The notes under the pieces are model-generated. The model was not told the DNA's origin, made no database searches, and saw only the letters and a program-made list of their open reading frames with translations. Positions 1-9,082 of a DNA stretch of 64,000 nucleotides are shown in pieces. The position numbers were made by a program, and so were the translations under genes. The stretch spans positions 1 through 64,000 of the forward strand of contig JAGNEZ010000029.1 of the NCBI GenBank assembly GCA_018003015.1, given 5' to 3'. The stretch comes from Phycisphaerae bacterium. GTDB lineage: Bacteria; Planctomycetota; Phycisphaerae; UBA1845; PWPN01. The stretch's first letter is position 1; every line of letters begins with the position of its first letter.

Positions 1-256
1 CTGCGAAGAAAAAAACTTTCGATTTCGGTCGGGATGCCCCTCCCCCCGCGATTCTCAGCCTTTCAGCGAGCCCGGGGCCCTCCGTCCTGCCCCTGCGGTG
101 CGAAGAATCGGCTATTCATCAGGGCTGTGTTCGACGCCAATCGGAACGCGGCATCGAGGGGCGGGTGCACGTCCGATAACTGCAGGGCTCGCATCCGGGC
201 GGTTTTTCGGGTAGAAGGGCCGCCTGGATTCCTGGTTCGAGGCCCGGCACGACGAA
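1..256. other. Left-edge stretch without a supportable gene
   Basis: Short open frames exist on both strands, but they are low-complexity Arg/Pro/Gly readings of GC-rich DNA without ribosome sites or recognisable motifs. A T-loop-like GGTTCGAGGCC near 232-242 has no matching acceptor or anticodon arm. I see no promoter or terminator that I would defend. Confidence 0.5.
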
Positions 257-916
257 ATGGGTGACACGATCGATCCGACACCTGCGGCGAGTGATAACCG
301 AGGGAGCCCGTTCAAGGCGGTCTCGCGGTGGCATCTACACCGGCGGATGTATGACTGGGTGCTTCACTGGGCGGACACCCGCTATGGCACCCCGGCCTTG
401 TTCTGTCTTTCCTTCGCCGAGTCCAGCTTCTTCCCCATCCCTCCGGACGTCCTCCTGATCGCCCTCGTATTGGGGGCCCGCCAGCGGTGGTTCCGCTACG
501 CGCTGATCTGTACAGTGGCCAGCGCGCTCGGCGGTCTGGGGGGGTATCTCATCGGTTACGGTCTGTTTGAGACGGTCGGGCGGAAGATCATCGCCTTTTA
601 TCAGGCGGAACACTACTACGACAGAGTCATGGACTGGTATCGTCGGTATGACTACTGGATCGTGTTCATCGCCGCCCTGACCCCGATCCCGTACAAAGTC
701 TTTACCATAGCCTCAGGCGTGTTCCACATGAACCTGCTGGGATTCTCCCTGGTGTCGATCGTCGGGCGAGGCATGCGTTTCTTCGCGGTCGCGGCCCTGC
801 TGTACTGGTTCGGCCCGCCGATGAAACGGATCATCGACAGGTATTTCGACCTGCTGTGTGTCCTCTTCGTGGTCCTGCTGGTCGGTGGGTTCTTGGTCAT
901 CAAACTCGTTCAGTAG
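257..916 (+). CDS. VTT/DedA-superfamily (YqaA-type) membrane protein
   Basis: A 219-residue integral membrane protein. A soluble N-terminus is followed by hydrophobic segments around residues 45-75, 80-105, 130-150, 155-185 and 195-217. The SFAESSFFPIPPDVLL stretch (acidic residue, then Pro-rich re-entrant turn) and the TPIPYKVFTIASG stretch are the two hallmark half-helix motifs of the VTT (formerly SNARE-associated/DedA) fold. Family members act in the inner membrane in lipid (undecaprenyl-phosphate or phospholipid) translocation and proton-dependent homeostasis; the exact substrate here is unknown. The start is the first ATG of the frame and has only a distant GAGG, so a later start near residue 31 (MYDW) is possible. 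The glycosyltransferase gene follows on the same strand. Confidence 0.85.
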   Translation: MGDTIDPTPAASDNRGSPFKAVSRWHLHRRMYDWVLHWADTRYGTPALFCLSFAESSFFPIPPDVLLIALVLGARQRWFRYALICTVASALGGLGGYLIGYGLFETVGRKIIAFYQAEHYYDRVMDWYRRYDYWIVFIAALTPIPYKVFTIASGVFHMNLLGFSLVSIVGRGMRFFAVAALLYWFGPPMKRIIDRYFDLLCVLFVVLLVGGFLVIKLVQ

Positions 917-1007
917 AAGAACGGGGCGTCTGTTTCCTGCCGGGAACTCAAGGCCGGACCGGCCACCCGGCTATTGCCAAGTGGTGAAGGCGCACGATGG
1001 AGTCGCC

Positions 1008-2219
1008 ATGATCGGTTTCGTGATTTGGTGCATTCTCTTGGTCGGTGTGGCCTGTGTTTGGGCGTCGCGGCACGTGACCATCTCGCGCGCACGCCGGGAC
1101 TTTCCTCCCCTGACAGAGGACTACCCCGCGGACGGTAACACGGCGATGCCTTTTCTCAGCGTGCTGATCGCCGCCAAGGATGAGGAAGTCAACATCGAGA
1201 CGGCCGTGCGCACCATGCTCGACCAGGACTACCCGCATTTCGAGCTGATAGTCATCAACGATCGCAGCACTGATCGAACGGCCGAGATTCTGGAGTCAAT
1301 CAAGGCCGAGCAGGCGGACGGGCGGCTGAAGGTCATCCACATCAAGGAGCTTCGCGATGGCTGGTTCGGCAAGAACAATGCCATGCAGACCGGCATGCAG
1401 GTCGCCCGGGGACAATGGCTGTGTTTTGGGGATGCCGATTGTCGTCAAACTTCACGCAAAACACTCGCAGCGGCTGTCCGGTTTGCCCAAGCGAACAGCC
1501 TCGACCTGCTGTCCGTGTTGCCAGAGCTCGAGACGCATGGTCTCTGGGAGCGGATCATCCAGCCGGCCTGCGCGGCGGTGATGGTCTTCTGGTTTCAGCC
1601 CAGCCGGGTGAACGATCCGAGGCGCAGCGAGGCATACGCCAACGGGGCCTTTATGCTCATGAACCGCCGCTGCTATGAAACCATCGGCGGGCATGAGGCG
1701 GTCCGGACGGAGGTCAACGAGGATATGCACATGGCCCGGCTGACCAAAGAGCGTGGCCTGCGGCTGTACGTCATCCAGGGAGACGGCCTGTACAGGGTGC
1801 GGATGTACACCGGCCTGCGGCAGATCTGGCGCGGCTGGAGCCGGATCTTCTACGGTTGCTTCGGCACGTTCCACAAACTGATGGTGACCATGCGCATGCT
1901 CACCATCATGAACGTGTTCCCCTACGCCAGCCTGTTAATCGCGGCCTGCGTCCTGCTGACATGGGGAGAGGCGGGGGCAGGCAGTGGCTGGCGGGCGGTG
2001 GGCTGCGCGGCCGCTCTGGCAGTGATCGCCCAGCAGACAACCATCGTCCGTTTCTACCGCATCAGCCGGGCCAATCCCTGGTATGCCCCGACGTTCATCA
2101 TTGGCGCGGTCATGTGTATCGGTATGCTAATCAGTGCGATGCGCAGACTGCGGGGGTGCGGGACGACCACATGGCGTGGCACGACCTACCAGGGGCAGAA
2201 AGTGGTCAAGGCATCGTGA
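1008..2219 (+). CDS. Family 2 membrane glycosyltransferase
   Basis: Product of 403 residues. An N-terminal membrane segment (1-20) leads into a GT-A fold: SVLIAAKDEE (51-60), INDRSTDRT (83-91), a DAD metal-binding triad (142-144), ANGAFMLMNR acceptor loop, ED catalytic pair (238-239) and QIWRGW (272-277), then two or three hydrophobic helices near 290-380. This arrangement matches processive-like GT2 enzymes that transfer sugars from nucleotide sugars onto lipid acceptors at the inner face of the membrane, such as carotenoid or hopanoid glucosyltransferases. The acceptor cannot be read from sequence. The frame opens far upstream, inside the previous gene, but the ATG at 1008 begins the hydrophobic leader and follows a GGAG. 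It may be cotranscribed with the VTT gene. Confidence 0.85.
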   Translation: MIGFVIWCILLVGVACVWASRHVTISRARRDFPPLTEDYPADGNTAMPFLSVLIAAKDEEVNIETAVRTMLDQDYPHFELIVINDRSTDRTAEILESIKAEQADGRLKVIHIKELRDGWFGKNNAMQTGMQVARGQWLCFGDADCRQTSRKTLAAAVRFAQANSLDLLSVLPELETHGLWERIIQPACAAVMVFWFQPSRVNDPRRSEAYANGAFMLMNRRCYETIGGHEAVRTEVNEDMHMARLTKERGLRLYVIQGDGLYRVRMYTGLRQIWRGWSRIFYGCFGTFHKLMVTMRMLTIMNVFPYASLLIAACVLLTWGEAGAGSGWRAVGCAAALAVIAQQTTIVRFYRISRANPWYAPTFIIGAVMCIGMLISAMRRLRGCGTTTWRGTTYQGQKVVKAS

Positions 2220-2250
2220 GCGATCGATGCGATTAGCCGGCGGTTGAGTC

Positions 2251-2877
2251 ATGCCCTTTGATGTGCCATCTTTGCTCGAGCGTGTTCCCGAGGCGTACCG
2301 GGCGTATGTCGTGCCCTGCGGCTTGGCGATCCTCGGCTTGCTGGTTCTGCGCGTGATTTGGGGCCGGCTGGCTCGGTTCCTGCGTCGCCGTCGCCCGCCG
2401 ATCATCAATCCGAGGCTGGCCAAGTACAGCGTGGACCATGCGGAACTGGATCGGAAGCGGCGTCAGCTGGCCAGGAAGATCGTGGCGACTTCGACCAGTG
2501 CGCGGTTGGCCGGCTTCAAGATCATGCGTCAGGTGGAGGCGGTCTTTGTCGAGGGCTATCGCGCACCGGAAGAGGCGATGATTGCGCTGAAGGCGGCGGC
2601 TGCCGAGCGCGGGGCCAACGGCATTCTCAACGTCGGCGCAGAGCGGACTGCGGCAGGTCGGTGCAGCGCATCGGGAGACGCGGTGATCGTGGCTGCCATC
2701 CAACCATTGCGGCAACCGGCCGCCCCGAGCCGGGAGCTGCCTTCTGCCGAGGATGTCGTCGCTCCCCCGGTGAAGCCCGCGCCACCGGAGCCGACGGGTC
2801 CTCCCCCTTCGGCCGCCCGACCTCCTCCCGGGCAATCCCCGCCATCACCTCCCCGCAATCCACTGCTCGACGACTGA
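2251..2877 (+). CDS. Membrane-anchored YbjQ-like domain protein
   Basis: Product of 208 residues. One membrane segment (about 20-38) is followed by a basic stretch and a 75-residue domain (about 80-155) with GFKIMRQVEAVFVEG, an EEAMIALKAAAAERGANGILNV helix-strand and a terminal VIVAAIQP strand. That pattern resembles the pentameric YbjQ/DUF74 heavy-metal-binding domain (variable first strand, Glu-rich helix, GANA-I-V strand). The last 50 residues are Pro-rich and probably disordered. It starts 31 bp after the glycosyltransferase and may share its transcript. The YbjQ assignment is a weak similarity judged by eye; metal binding is not shown. Confidence 0.6.
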   Translation: MPFDVPSLLERVPEAYRAYVVPCGLAILGLLVLRVIWGRLARFLRRRRPPIINPRLAKYSVDHAELDRKRRQLARKIVATSTSARLAGFKIMRQVEAVFVEGYRAPEEAMIALKAAAAERGANGILNVGAERTAAGRCSASGDAVIVAAIQPLRQPAAPSRELPSAEDVVAPPVKPAPPEPTGPPPSAARPPPGQSPPSPPRNPLLDD

Positions 2878-3010
2878 TCGGTCGCCAGACAAGGAGGCAG
2901 CGGTCGCACCCGGCTTCGTCGGGCTTCGCCGTGAGGCCTCGGGGCGCGGAGCTCCTCAGGACGCGCGGATCACGACTCAAGCGTGTCAATGTACCTGGGA
3001 CCAGGAAGGC

Positions 3011-3436
3011 TTAGTCGTCGTAGACCAGTTCCGTTTGCCGCGAGCGTTTGACGGTGGATCGTTTGACCTTCTCGTCGAGACGCTTGCGCTGGGCTGAAGG
3101 CGGGATGTTGGTCGGTTTCCGGGTCTTCGGCACCTTGAAGGCCTCGGAGAGCAACTCGATGAACCGGTTGACCGCCGCCCGGCGATTGGCCAACTGGGTA
3201 CGTTCCTTGCTGGAGTGAATCCGCAGAATGCCGTCTTGGGCGATCCGGCTGGACAGGCTCTTGCGGACCAGGGCCTTCTGGGCGGTGGAAAGCGACATAC
3301 TGCCGCCGACATTGAAGTGGAGCGTGACGCGAGTGTTCACCTTGTTCACGTTCTGGCCGCCCGGCCCCGGACTTCTCTCGAAGGAGAAGCTCAGTTCGTG
3401 CTCGCTGACGGATACACCAGAGCAAATGTCGATCAT
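3011..3436 (-). CDS. arfB: Alternative ribosome-rescue factor ArfB (release-factor-like peptidyl-tRNA hydrolase)
   Basis: Product of 141 residues. The GGQ tripeptide at 26-28 inside SPGPGGQNVNK is the catalytic loop of class I release factors, and the protein lacks codon-recognition domains. A Lys/Arg-rich tail (about 105-138) fits the C-terminal helix that enters the empty mRNA channel of stalled ribosomes. The family hydrolyses peptidyl-tRNA on non-stop complexes. An AAGGAG nine bases upstream of the ATG at 3436 selects this start over an in-frame ATG nine codons earlier that has no ribosome site. It is convergent with the YbjQ-like gene. Confidence 0.93.
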   Translation of the reverse strand: MIDICSGVSVSEHELSFSFERSPGPGGQNVNKVNTRVTLHFNVGGSMSLSTAQKALVRKSLSSRIAQDGILRIHSSKERTQLANRRAAVNRFIELLSEAFKVPKTRKPTNIPPSAQRKRLDEKVKRSTVKRSRQTELVYDD

Positions 3437-3592
3437 AATCCGCCGCTCCTTCGCGAGTTGCATGCTCGCGATCTGTGCCGTTGAGCAGGAAGCTGCCTGA
3501 TGGCCCGCGTTCCGCTAAGCCCCTCAAACCGTTAAGCGCGATCCAGAACTTCCGGTCCTGGTCATTCCATTCAGCCCTGGCCGCATGGGTAC

Positions 3593-3621
3593 ATTATAGC
3601 CGAACCGCTGAACCATGCCAA
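3593..3621 (-). promoter_or_regulatory. Sigma-70-type promoter for arfB
   Basis: On the minus strand, TTGGCA (3621-3616) and a perfect TATAAT (3598-3593) are separated by exactly 17 bp. Transcription would start near 3586, leaving a leader of about 150 nt before arfB. It is the best vegetative promoter I see in the window. CTATAAT hexamers also occur upstream of genes at 10192, 14219, 19088 and 46959. Confidence 0.65.
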
Positions 3622-3688
3622 GCCCCTCGGCAAGATCCGATCGTGTGAAGAAAGGAAATGCTCCTGAAGAGTTAAAAAGAGGTCAGAA

Positions 3689-4762
3689 TTACGCCAGCCA
3701 TTCGTCGCGATGAGCCGCCACGAAGCGGTCGTCGTTGAGATGCGGATAGGCGGCGTACACGCGGTCAATCTCGGCCATCTGCCCTTCGGAAAGCTCCTCG
3801 TGGGGATCCAGGCACCAGCGACCGGCCAGCAGTCCCTGGCGGCGAAGGACCTCGTGAAGCCCGGCAATGCACCCGGCGAAACCGTTGGCTGCATCGAAGA
3901 AAGCGCCGTTGGCGTCCGTGATCTCGACGTTCAGACGCAGCCACTCGACCGGAATGGTGTTGCTCCGGGTGTCTGATGCGTGGATCGCCTCGAGCTGTTC
4001 TACTGCTTTCCGCGTCCACACCGCCCAGTGTCCGAGCAACCCGCCCACGATCCGCTGGGTGACCGATTTGCCGTCGCGAACGAAGGTGAAGGGTGTCAGA
4101 AGATCCGCGATGATGTGGTCGTCGTTTCCGGTGTAGAGGACAACCTGATCCGCCCGACCGGCTTCCGCTACCGCCCGGACGACGTCGTGGGTCTGGTAGC
4201 GGTTGAACGGAGCGATCTTGATCGCCGCCAGATTGTCGATCATCGCCAGCTCTCGCCAGAATTCCACCGGCAGCAGTCGTCCGCCGACGGCGGGCTGCAG
4301 ATAGAAGCCCATGATCGGCATGACTTCCGCCACGGCACGAGCGTGGGAGATGAGGGCCGCCGTCGGCTCGGCCCTCAGGGCGGACAGGCTCAGCAGGCCG
4401 ATATCGTACCCCAGGTCCTTGGCCTGGACAGCTTCCCGGATCGCCTGGATGGTCGGTCCGCAAAGGCCCGCGGTCTTGACAACCGTCCGACCGGCCTGTC
4501 GCTCGTGCCGGCACATCTCTTCGACGGCCAGTTCAAGTACCGGACGGAGTAGTCCGACCCGTGGATCGTGGATCGCGAATTGCGTAGTATGAACTCCGAC
4601 GGCCAGCCCGCCCACACCGGCCGCCAGGTAGTATCGGCTCAGGGCCTTCTGCCGCCGCTCATCGAGTCGCCGATCCGAGGTCAGAGCCAGAGGATGCGCG
4701 GGAATGACCAGCCCGCGGCGGAGCGAATCGCGAACTCGGGTTGCCAGAGCCGGCAGAGCCAT
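3689..4762 (-). CDS. Dihydrodipicolinate synthase (DapA)-family aldolase/lyase
   Basis: Product of 357 residues, a class I aldolase (beta/alpha)8 barrel. Residues in support are IPAHPLALTSD near the N-terminus, GVHTTQFAIH (56-65), MGFYLQPAVGG (151-161, with a candidate proton-relay Tyr154) and AIKIAPFNRY, where Lys182 is the expected Schiff-base residue. Family members cleave or condense pyruvate or 2-keto-acid substrates. At 357 residues it is longer than the usual ~295 of DapA, with an added C-terminal helical region, so lysine synthesis is unlikely and a role in sugar-acid catabolism is more plausible. No strong SD precedes the ATG. It is divergent from the polyprenyl synthetase gene. Confidence 0.8.
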   Translation of the reverse strand: MALPALATRVRDSLRRGLVIPAHPLALTSDRRLDERRQKALSRYYLAAGVGGLAVGVHTTQFAIHDPRVGLLRPVLELAVEEMCRHERQAGRTVVKTAGLCGPTIQAIREAVQAKDLGYDIGLLSLSALRAEPTAALISHARAVAEVMPIMGFYLQPAVGGRLLPVEFWRELAMIDNLAAIKIAPFNRYQTHDVVRAVAEAGRADQVVLYTGNDDHIIADLLTPFTFVRDGKSVTQRIVGGLLGHWAVWTRKAVEQLEAIHASDTRSNTIPVEWLRLNVEITDANGAFFDAANGFAGCIAGLHEVLRRQGLLAGRWCLDPHEELSEGQMAEIDRVYAAYPHLNDDRFVAAHRDEWLA

Positions 4763-4905
4763 CGCCGTTGGAGGATATCCCGGATGGCCCCGGTAGACAA
4801 TCTGGGGGCTCGCGAACCGTCTCGAACGCCGCTACAATGCGAGGACGGATTGGATCGCACTGGTTTCCCGGCCCAAGGGCCGGAACTGGGGCCGAGAGCC
4901 AGAGA

Positions 4906-5874
4906 ATGCCTGCGAGTTCATCATTGTACGAACCGATCGCAACCGACCTCGAGAAGGTCTGCGCCGTGTTCGACGACGAACTGTTCTCGGATCTGCCCGT
5001 TGTCAACCAGTTGTGCGCCCATCTTCGGCACTATCGGGGCAAGATGCTCCGGCCCGGCCTGCTGCTCCTGTCCGCCCGGGCCTGCGGCAAGGTGACCGAC
5101 GAGCACCTGGCCCTGGCCGCGATCGTCGAGCTCATACACATGGCCACCCTGGTCCACGATGATGTGCTTGACGAGGCCGACGTCCGCAGACGGGGGCCGA
5201 CAATTCACCGGCTGGAAGGGAACGAGGCAGCAGTCCTTCTCGGCGATTACCTCTTCAGTCACGCATTTCACCTCTGCAGCTCGCTGGACTCGCAGTACGC
5301 CTCCAGGATCCTGGGGGCGACGACCAACACGGTCTGCGAGGGGGAACTCCATCAGGTTCATCACCGCGGCGACCTCAGCCTCAGCCAGGAGCAGTACCTG
5401 GAGATCATTACCCGCAAGACTGCTTCACTCATCGGCACGTGTTGCCGACTGGGCGCTTATTTCGCAGGAGCCGATGAGCGGGTGGCAGCGGCCCTCGAGC
5501 AGTACGGTCTGAGTTTCGGGATCGCTTTCCAGATCACCGACGATGTGCTCGACATCATCGGGAATGAGGATCGGATGGGCAAGAGCCTGGGCCGCGATCT
5601 TCAGAAACGCAAACTCACCCTGCCGCTGATTCACTCCCTGGCCAAGTCGCCGCCGGAAACACAGCGGAGACTCCGTAAACTCCTCACCGCCGAAGAGCCG
5701 GACCGATCCGCGGTCTGCCAGATCCTCGGCGAGACCGACAGCGTGAGCTTCGCGCTCGTGACCGCCCGCAAGTACATCGAAACCGCCACCGCAGCGCTGG
5801 CGGTCCTGCCTCCCTCAGACGCCCATGACGCCCTTCGGCGCATGGCCACCTTGGTCAGTGAGCGGGAGCAATAA
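4906..5874 (+). CDS. Polyprenyl (trans-prenyl) diphosphate synthase
   Basis: Product of 322 residues. Both aspartate-rich motifs of the all-alpha prenyltransferase fold are intact: HDDVLDEAD (first DDxxD, 85-89) and ITDDVLDIIG (second, 212-216). GKMLRPGLLLL (46-55), the substrate-binding KxxRP region, is also present, as is KTASLIGTCC. The enzyme extends allylic diphosphates with IPP in the cytosol to make octaprenyl- or longer quinone side chains. The start at 4906 (MPASSS) was preferred because upstream in-frame codons give a low-complexity leader unlike the family. IspD at 28440 supplies the same pathway. Confidence 0.92.
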   Translation: MPASSSLYEPIATDLEKVCAVFDDELFSDLPVVNQLCAHLRHYRGKMLRPGLLLLSARACGKVTDEHLALAAIVELIHMATLVHDDVLDEADVRRRGPTIHRLEGNEAAVLLGDYLFSHAFHLCSSLDSQYASRILGATTNTVCEGELHQVHHRGDLSLSQEQYLEIITRKTASLIGTCCRLGAYFAGADERVAAALEQYGLSFGIAFQITDDVLDIIGNEDRMGKSLGRDLQKRKLTLPLIHSLAKSPPETQRRLRKLLTAEEPDRSAVCQILGETDSVSFALVTARKYIETATAALAVLPPSDAHDALRRMATLVSEREQ

Positions 5875-5884
5875 CCTGCCTCCA

Positions 5885-5902
5885 TTGGACAAAAGTGCCC
5901 AA
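5885..5902 (+). promoter_or_regulatory. Upstream palindrome 1 (candidate enhancer-binding-protein site)
   Basis: TTGGACAAAAGTGCCCAA is an interrupted palindrome of form TTGGrCA-N4-TGCCCAA with one mismatch between the 7-bp arms. Its centre is 31 bp (about three helical turns) from the second copy and about 90 bp upstream of the sigma-54 -24 element, a normal position for an activator site. Confidence 0.6.
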
Positions 5903-5915
5903 TCGAGTACCCACC

Positions 5916-5933
5916 TTGGGCAATAGTGCCCGC
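5916..5933 (+). promoter_or_regulatory. Upstream palindrome 2 (candidate enhancer-binding-protein site)
   Basis: TTGGGCAATAGTGCCCGC repeats the first site with a perfect inner inverted repeat GGGCA-ATAG-TGCCC. The shared core TTGGrCA-A-N2-GTGCCC on the same face of the helix suggests one dimeric regulator binding twice. Confidence 0.6.
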
Positions 5934-5982
5934 ATCACGGTCTCCCCGTGCTCGTGCCGGCTCTCCGGATCGGTTCGCGGTC

Positions 5983-5998
5983 TGGCACGGGAGTTGCA
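5983..5998 (+). promoter_or_regulatory. Sigma-54 (-24/-12) promoter
   Basis: TGGCACGGGAGTTGCA matches the RpoN consensus TGGCACG-N4-TTGCA, with the invariant GG (5984-5985) and GC (5996-5997) exactly 10 bp apart. Transcription should begin near 6009, about 60 nt before the small gene at 6070. I saw no comparable -24/-12 pair elsewhere in the window. Confidence 0.78.
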
Positions 5999-6069
5999 CA
6001 GGGTCATTCCGAACGGCCTGCAATGGGCAGGCGAGAAATCGTGAGGCGTGTGATTGAAGGAGATCTATC

Positions 6070-6273
6070 ATGATTCGCAAGATTCGCAAAGTCCTGGTGG
6101 TGCTGGGTATCAGCGGCGTTACCCTCTTCCAGGCCAATGGGTGTGACACCTTCATGCAGGAGTTCGTCAAGGGCTTCAACCTGGGCTACTCAAGCCAGAC
6201 CGGCGAGGAGTTCTTCACCCCGTGCAGCGACGGGTCGTACGGTATCCTCGGCGAGTGCCCCAGTGGCGATTGA
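6070..6273 (+). CDS. Small exported Cys-containing peptide under sigma-54 control
   Basis: Product of 67 residues, not recognised. Basic N-terminus MIRKIRK, hydrophobic segment about 8-20, then QANGC with Cys at about 25, which could be an atypical lipobox or the end of a signal peptide. The 40-residue mature part is acidic and Gly/Ser-rich, with two more Cys (in TPCSDGSYG and GECPSGD). A strong GAAGGAGATC ribosome site precedes the ATG. The gene is alone between its own promoter and terminator. The dedicated RpoN promoter with two upstream sites argues for a real, conditionally expressed gene. Possible roles (envelope signal, stress lipoprotein, rhomboid substrate) are speculation. Confidence 0.72.
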   Translation: MIRKIRKVLVVLGISGVTLFQANGCDTFMQEFVKGFNLGYSSQTGEEFFTPCSDGSYGILGECPSGD

Positions 6274-6306
6274 CCGAGCCGGGATGCGGACGCCTCCCCG
6301 GTCCAG

Positions 6307-6345
6307 CGGGGCCCGACCTCTCATGGCCGGGCCCCGTTCGTTGTT
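6307..6345 (+). terminator. Rho-independent terminator after the 67-aa gene
   Basis: CGGGGCCCG (6307-6315) pairs perfectly with CGGGCCCCG (6328-6336) across a 12-nt loop and is followed by the T-rich TTCGTTGTT. It closes the sigma-54 unit before the rhomboid gene. Confidence 0.75.
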
Positions 6346-6498
6346 GGGCGGCGGTCGGTGAGTGGCGATCAGCGGCAAGACAACCGGACTCGAGGTTCCA
6401 GGTCCCCATAACCGGTCCTGCGAGAACTCGCCTGCCAGTTCCGCGTAAGTGTGAAAGAGGTTAACCTTGTGCTCGTCAACCGTACCAGGGAGCGTGAA

Positions 6499-7431
6499 AT
6501 GAGTTGGCAGGACCGACCGTATGCACATGAGGACTCCGCCGAAGGGCCCCGCAGATCGTACCACGGGTCGGGCATGGAGCCGCTCAGTGTCACCGCCCTG
6601 ATCTTCATTGCCAACGCCGTGGTGTTCTACCTCAGGTACGTGCCCGCGATCTACATCCCGGTAGAATCGCTCGGCCAGATGCAGCCGGAGGCCGTGCTCC
6701 ACGGCCAGGTCTGGCGGTTGTTCACCGCCACCTACCTGCATGTCAATCTGACTCACATTCTGCTCAATATGCTGGGCTTGTACTTCCTCGGCCCGGCTCT
6801 GGAACGGGTCTGGGGACGGCGGCAGTTCTTCCTGGTCTACACGCTTGGCGGTGTCGCTGGGAACATCCTGTTCACCGCGGCCGGCACTATCGGGTGGATC
6901 GAATCCACGACGTTGGGCATGGGCGCCTCGGGGAGCATCCTGGCGTTGCTCGGTGCCGCGTCGGTACTGTTCCCCGACGCGGAGATCTATGTCTACTTCC
7001 TGTTGCCAGTGCGGATTCGGACCTTCGCCATCGCCTACGGCGCCTGGTTCGTGTACAACATCGTTCATAAGGGCTCCAACTACGGCGGCGATCTGTGCCA
7101 CCTGGGCGGCATCCTGCTCGGCTACTGGTGGGCGGAGTCCGGCGGCGTTTCGATTTCCGGCAAGCACTACACCACCAGCGACCCCGGATCAATGGCCGCC
7201 AAGCTGAAATCGTTGGTCAGACCGAGTCTCACCGGTTCCGCGAACCGTCCCTTCGAAGCCAGCCAGGAGCATGCGGACCAGGAGACCATCGATCGTATCC
7301 TCGGCAAGATCTCTGAGAAGGGGATCGACGGCCTGTCGCCGGAGGAGAAGGCCGCTCTGGGGGAGGCAACACGCCGGTCGCGTAAACGGGGTGGTGATTC
7401 GGCTCCGCCAAGCCCTTCCGGTTCACCGTAG
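6499..7431 (+). CDS. Rhomboid-family intramembrane serine protease
   Basis: Product of 310 residues with six or so membrane helices. The Ser-His dyad is visible: GMGASGS with Ser144 and DLCHLGG with His201. HVNLTHILLN supplies the oxyanion-hole His86 and Asn90, and WR (about 72-73) lies in the L1 loop. Rhomboids cleave membrane-embedded substrates near their outer face. The C-terminal 80 residues are soluble and charged. An AGGGAG six bases before ATG 6499 selects this start over an upstream in-frame one. It follows the 67-aa peptide gene but is separated from it by the terminator. Confidence 0.92.
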   Translation: MSWQDRPYAHEDSAEGPRRSYHGSGMEPLSVTALIFIANAVVFYLRYVPAIYIPVESLGQMQPEAVLHGQVWRLFTATYLHVNLTHILLNMLGLYFLGPALERVWGRRQFFLVYTLGGVAGNILFTAAGTIGWIESTTLGMGASGSILALLGAASVLFPDAEIYVYFLLPVRIRTFAIAYGAWFVYNIVHKGSNYGGDLCHLGGILLGYWWAESGGVSISGKHYTTSDPGSMAAKLKSLVRPSLTGSANRPFEASQEHADQETIDRILGKISEKGIDGLSPEEKAALGEATRRSRKRGGDSAPPSPSGSP

Positions 7432-7717
7432 ATCATGGGTGAAATGGCCCGCGCGTGTTCCTGGCAGCGGCCGAACAGGCTCGCGTCTCCGGATCTACCC
7501 GCTCGACATGACGCGGATTCAGGGGCGAGGATAGAGCACAAGTGCCGTGTTCCCGGCTGGCCACCAGTATCTTCATGCCCCCTTTCCAGAGCGCGAGGCC
7601 TGGCGGATCGCTGCCGAGGGGACCAAGGATGGATGACGTCACGTCGGTCGGCATCCGCGCCAGCGGTGCGAGGGCCCTGCGGCAAAGCTTGGCGTGAGCA
7701 TCTGCACCGGTGCGTCC
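7432..7717. other. Convergent intergenic stretch, nothing seen
   Basis: This is 286 bp between the ends of the rhomboid and isocitrate dehydrogenase genes. The open frames crossing it have no ribosome site or family motif. I do not see a convincing bidirectional terminator. Confidence 0.5.
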
Positions 7718-8977
<1,260 letters not shown>

Positions 8978-9082
8978 CGTTGTTCGCACCCCGGAACCGA
9001 GCCCGCTCGACTCCGTGAAGAGAGTGTTCTACCTGAACCATCACTGCCGACACGGCGGCGCTACGCTCACCGAGAGGGGCTT

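Noticed and set aside
6499-7431. Rhomboid as a rhombosortase that would process the Cys-Gly tails
   Set aside because: It has the usual rhomboid plan with long N- and C-terminal extensions and lies 32 kb from the tailed proteins; nothing specific ties it to C-terminal sorting.
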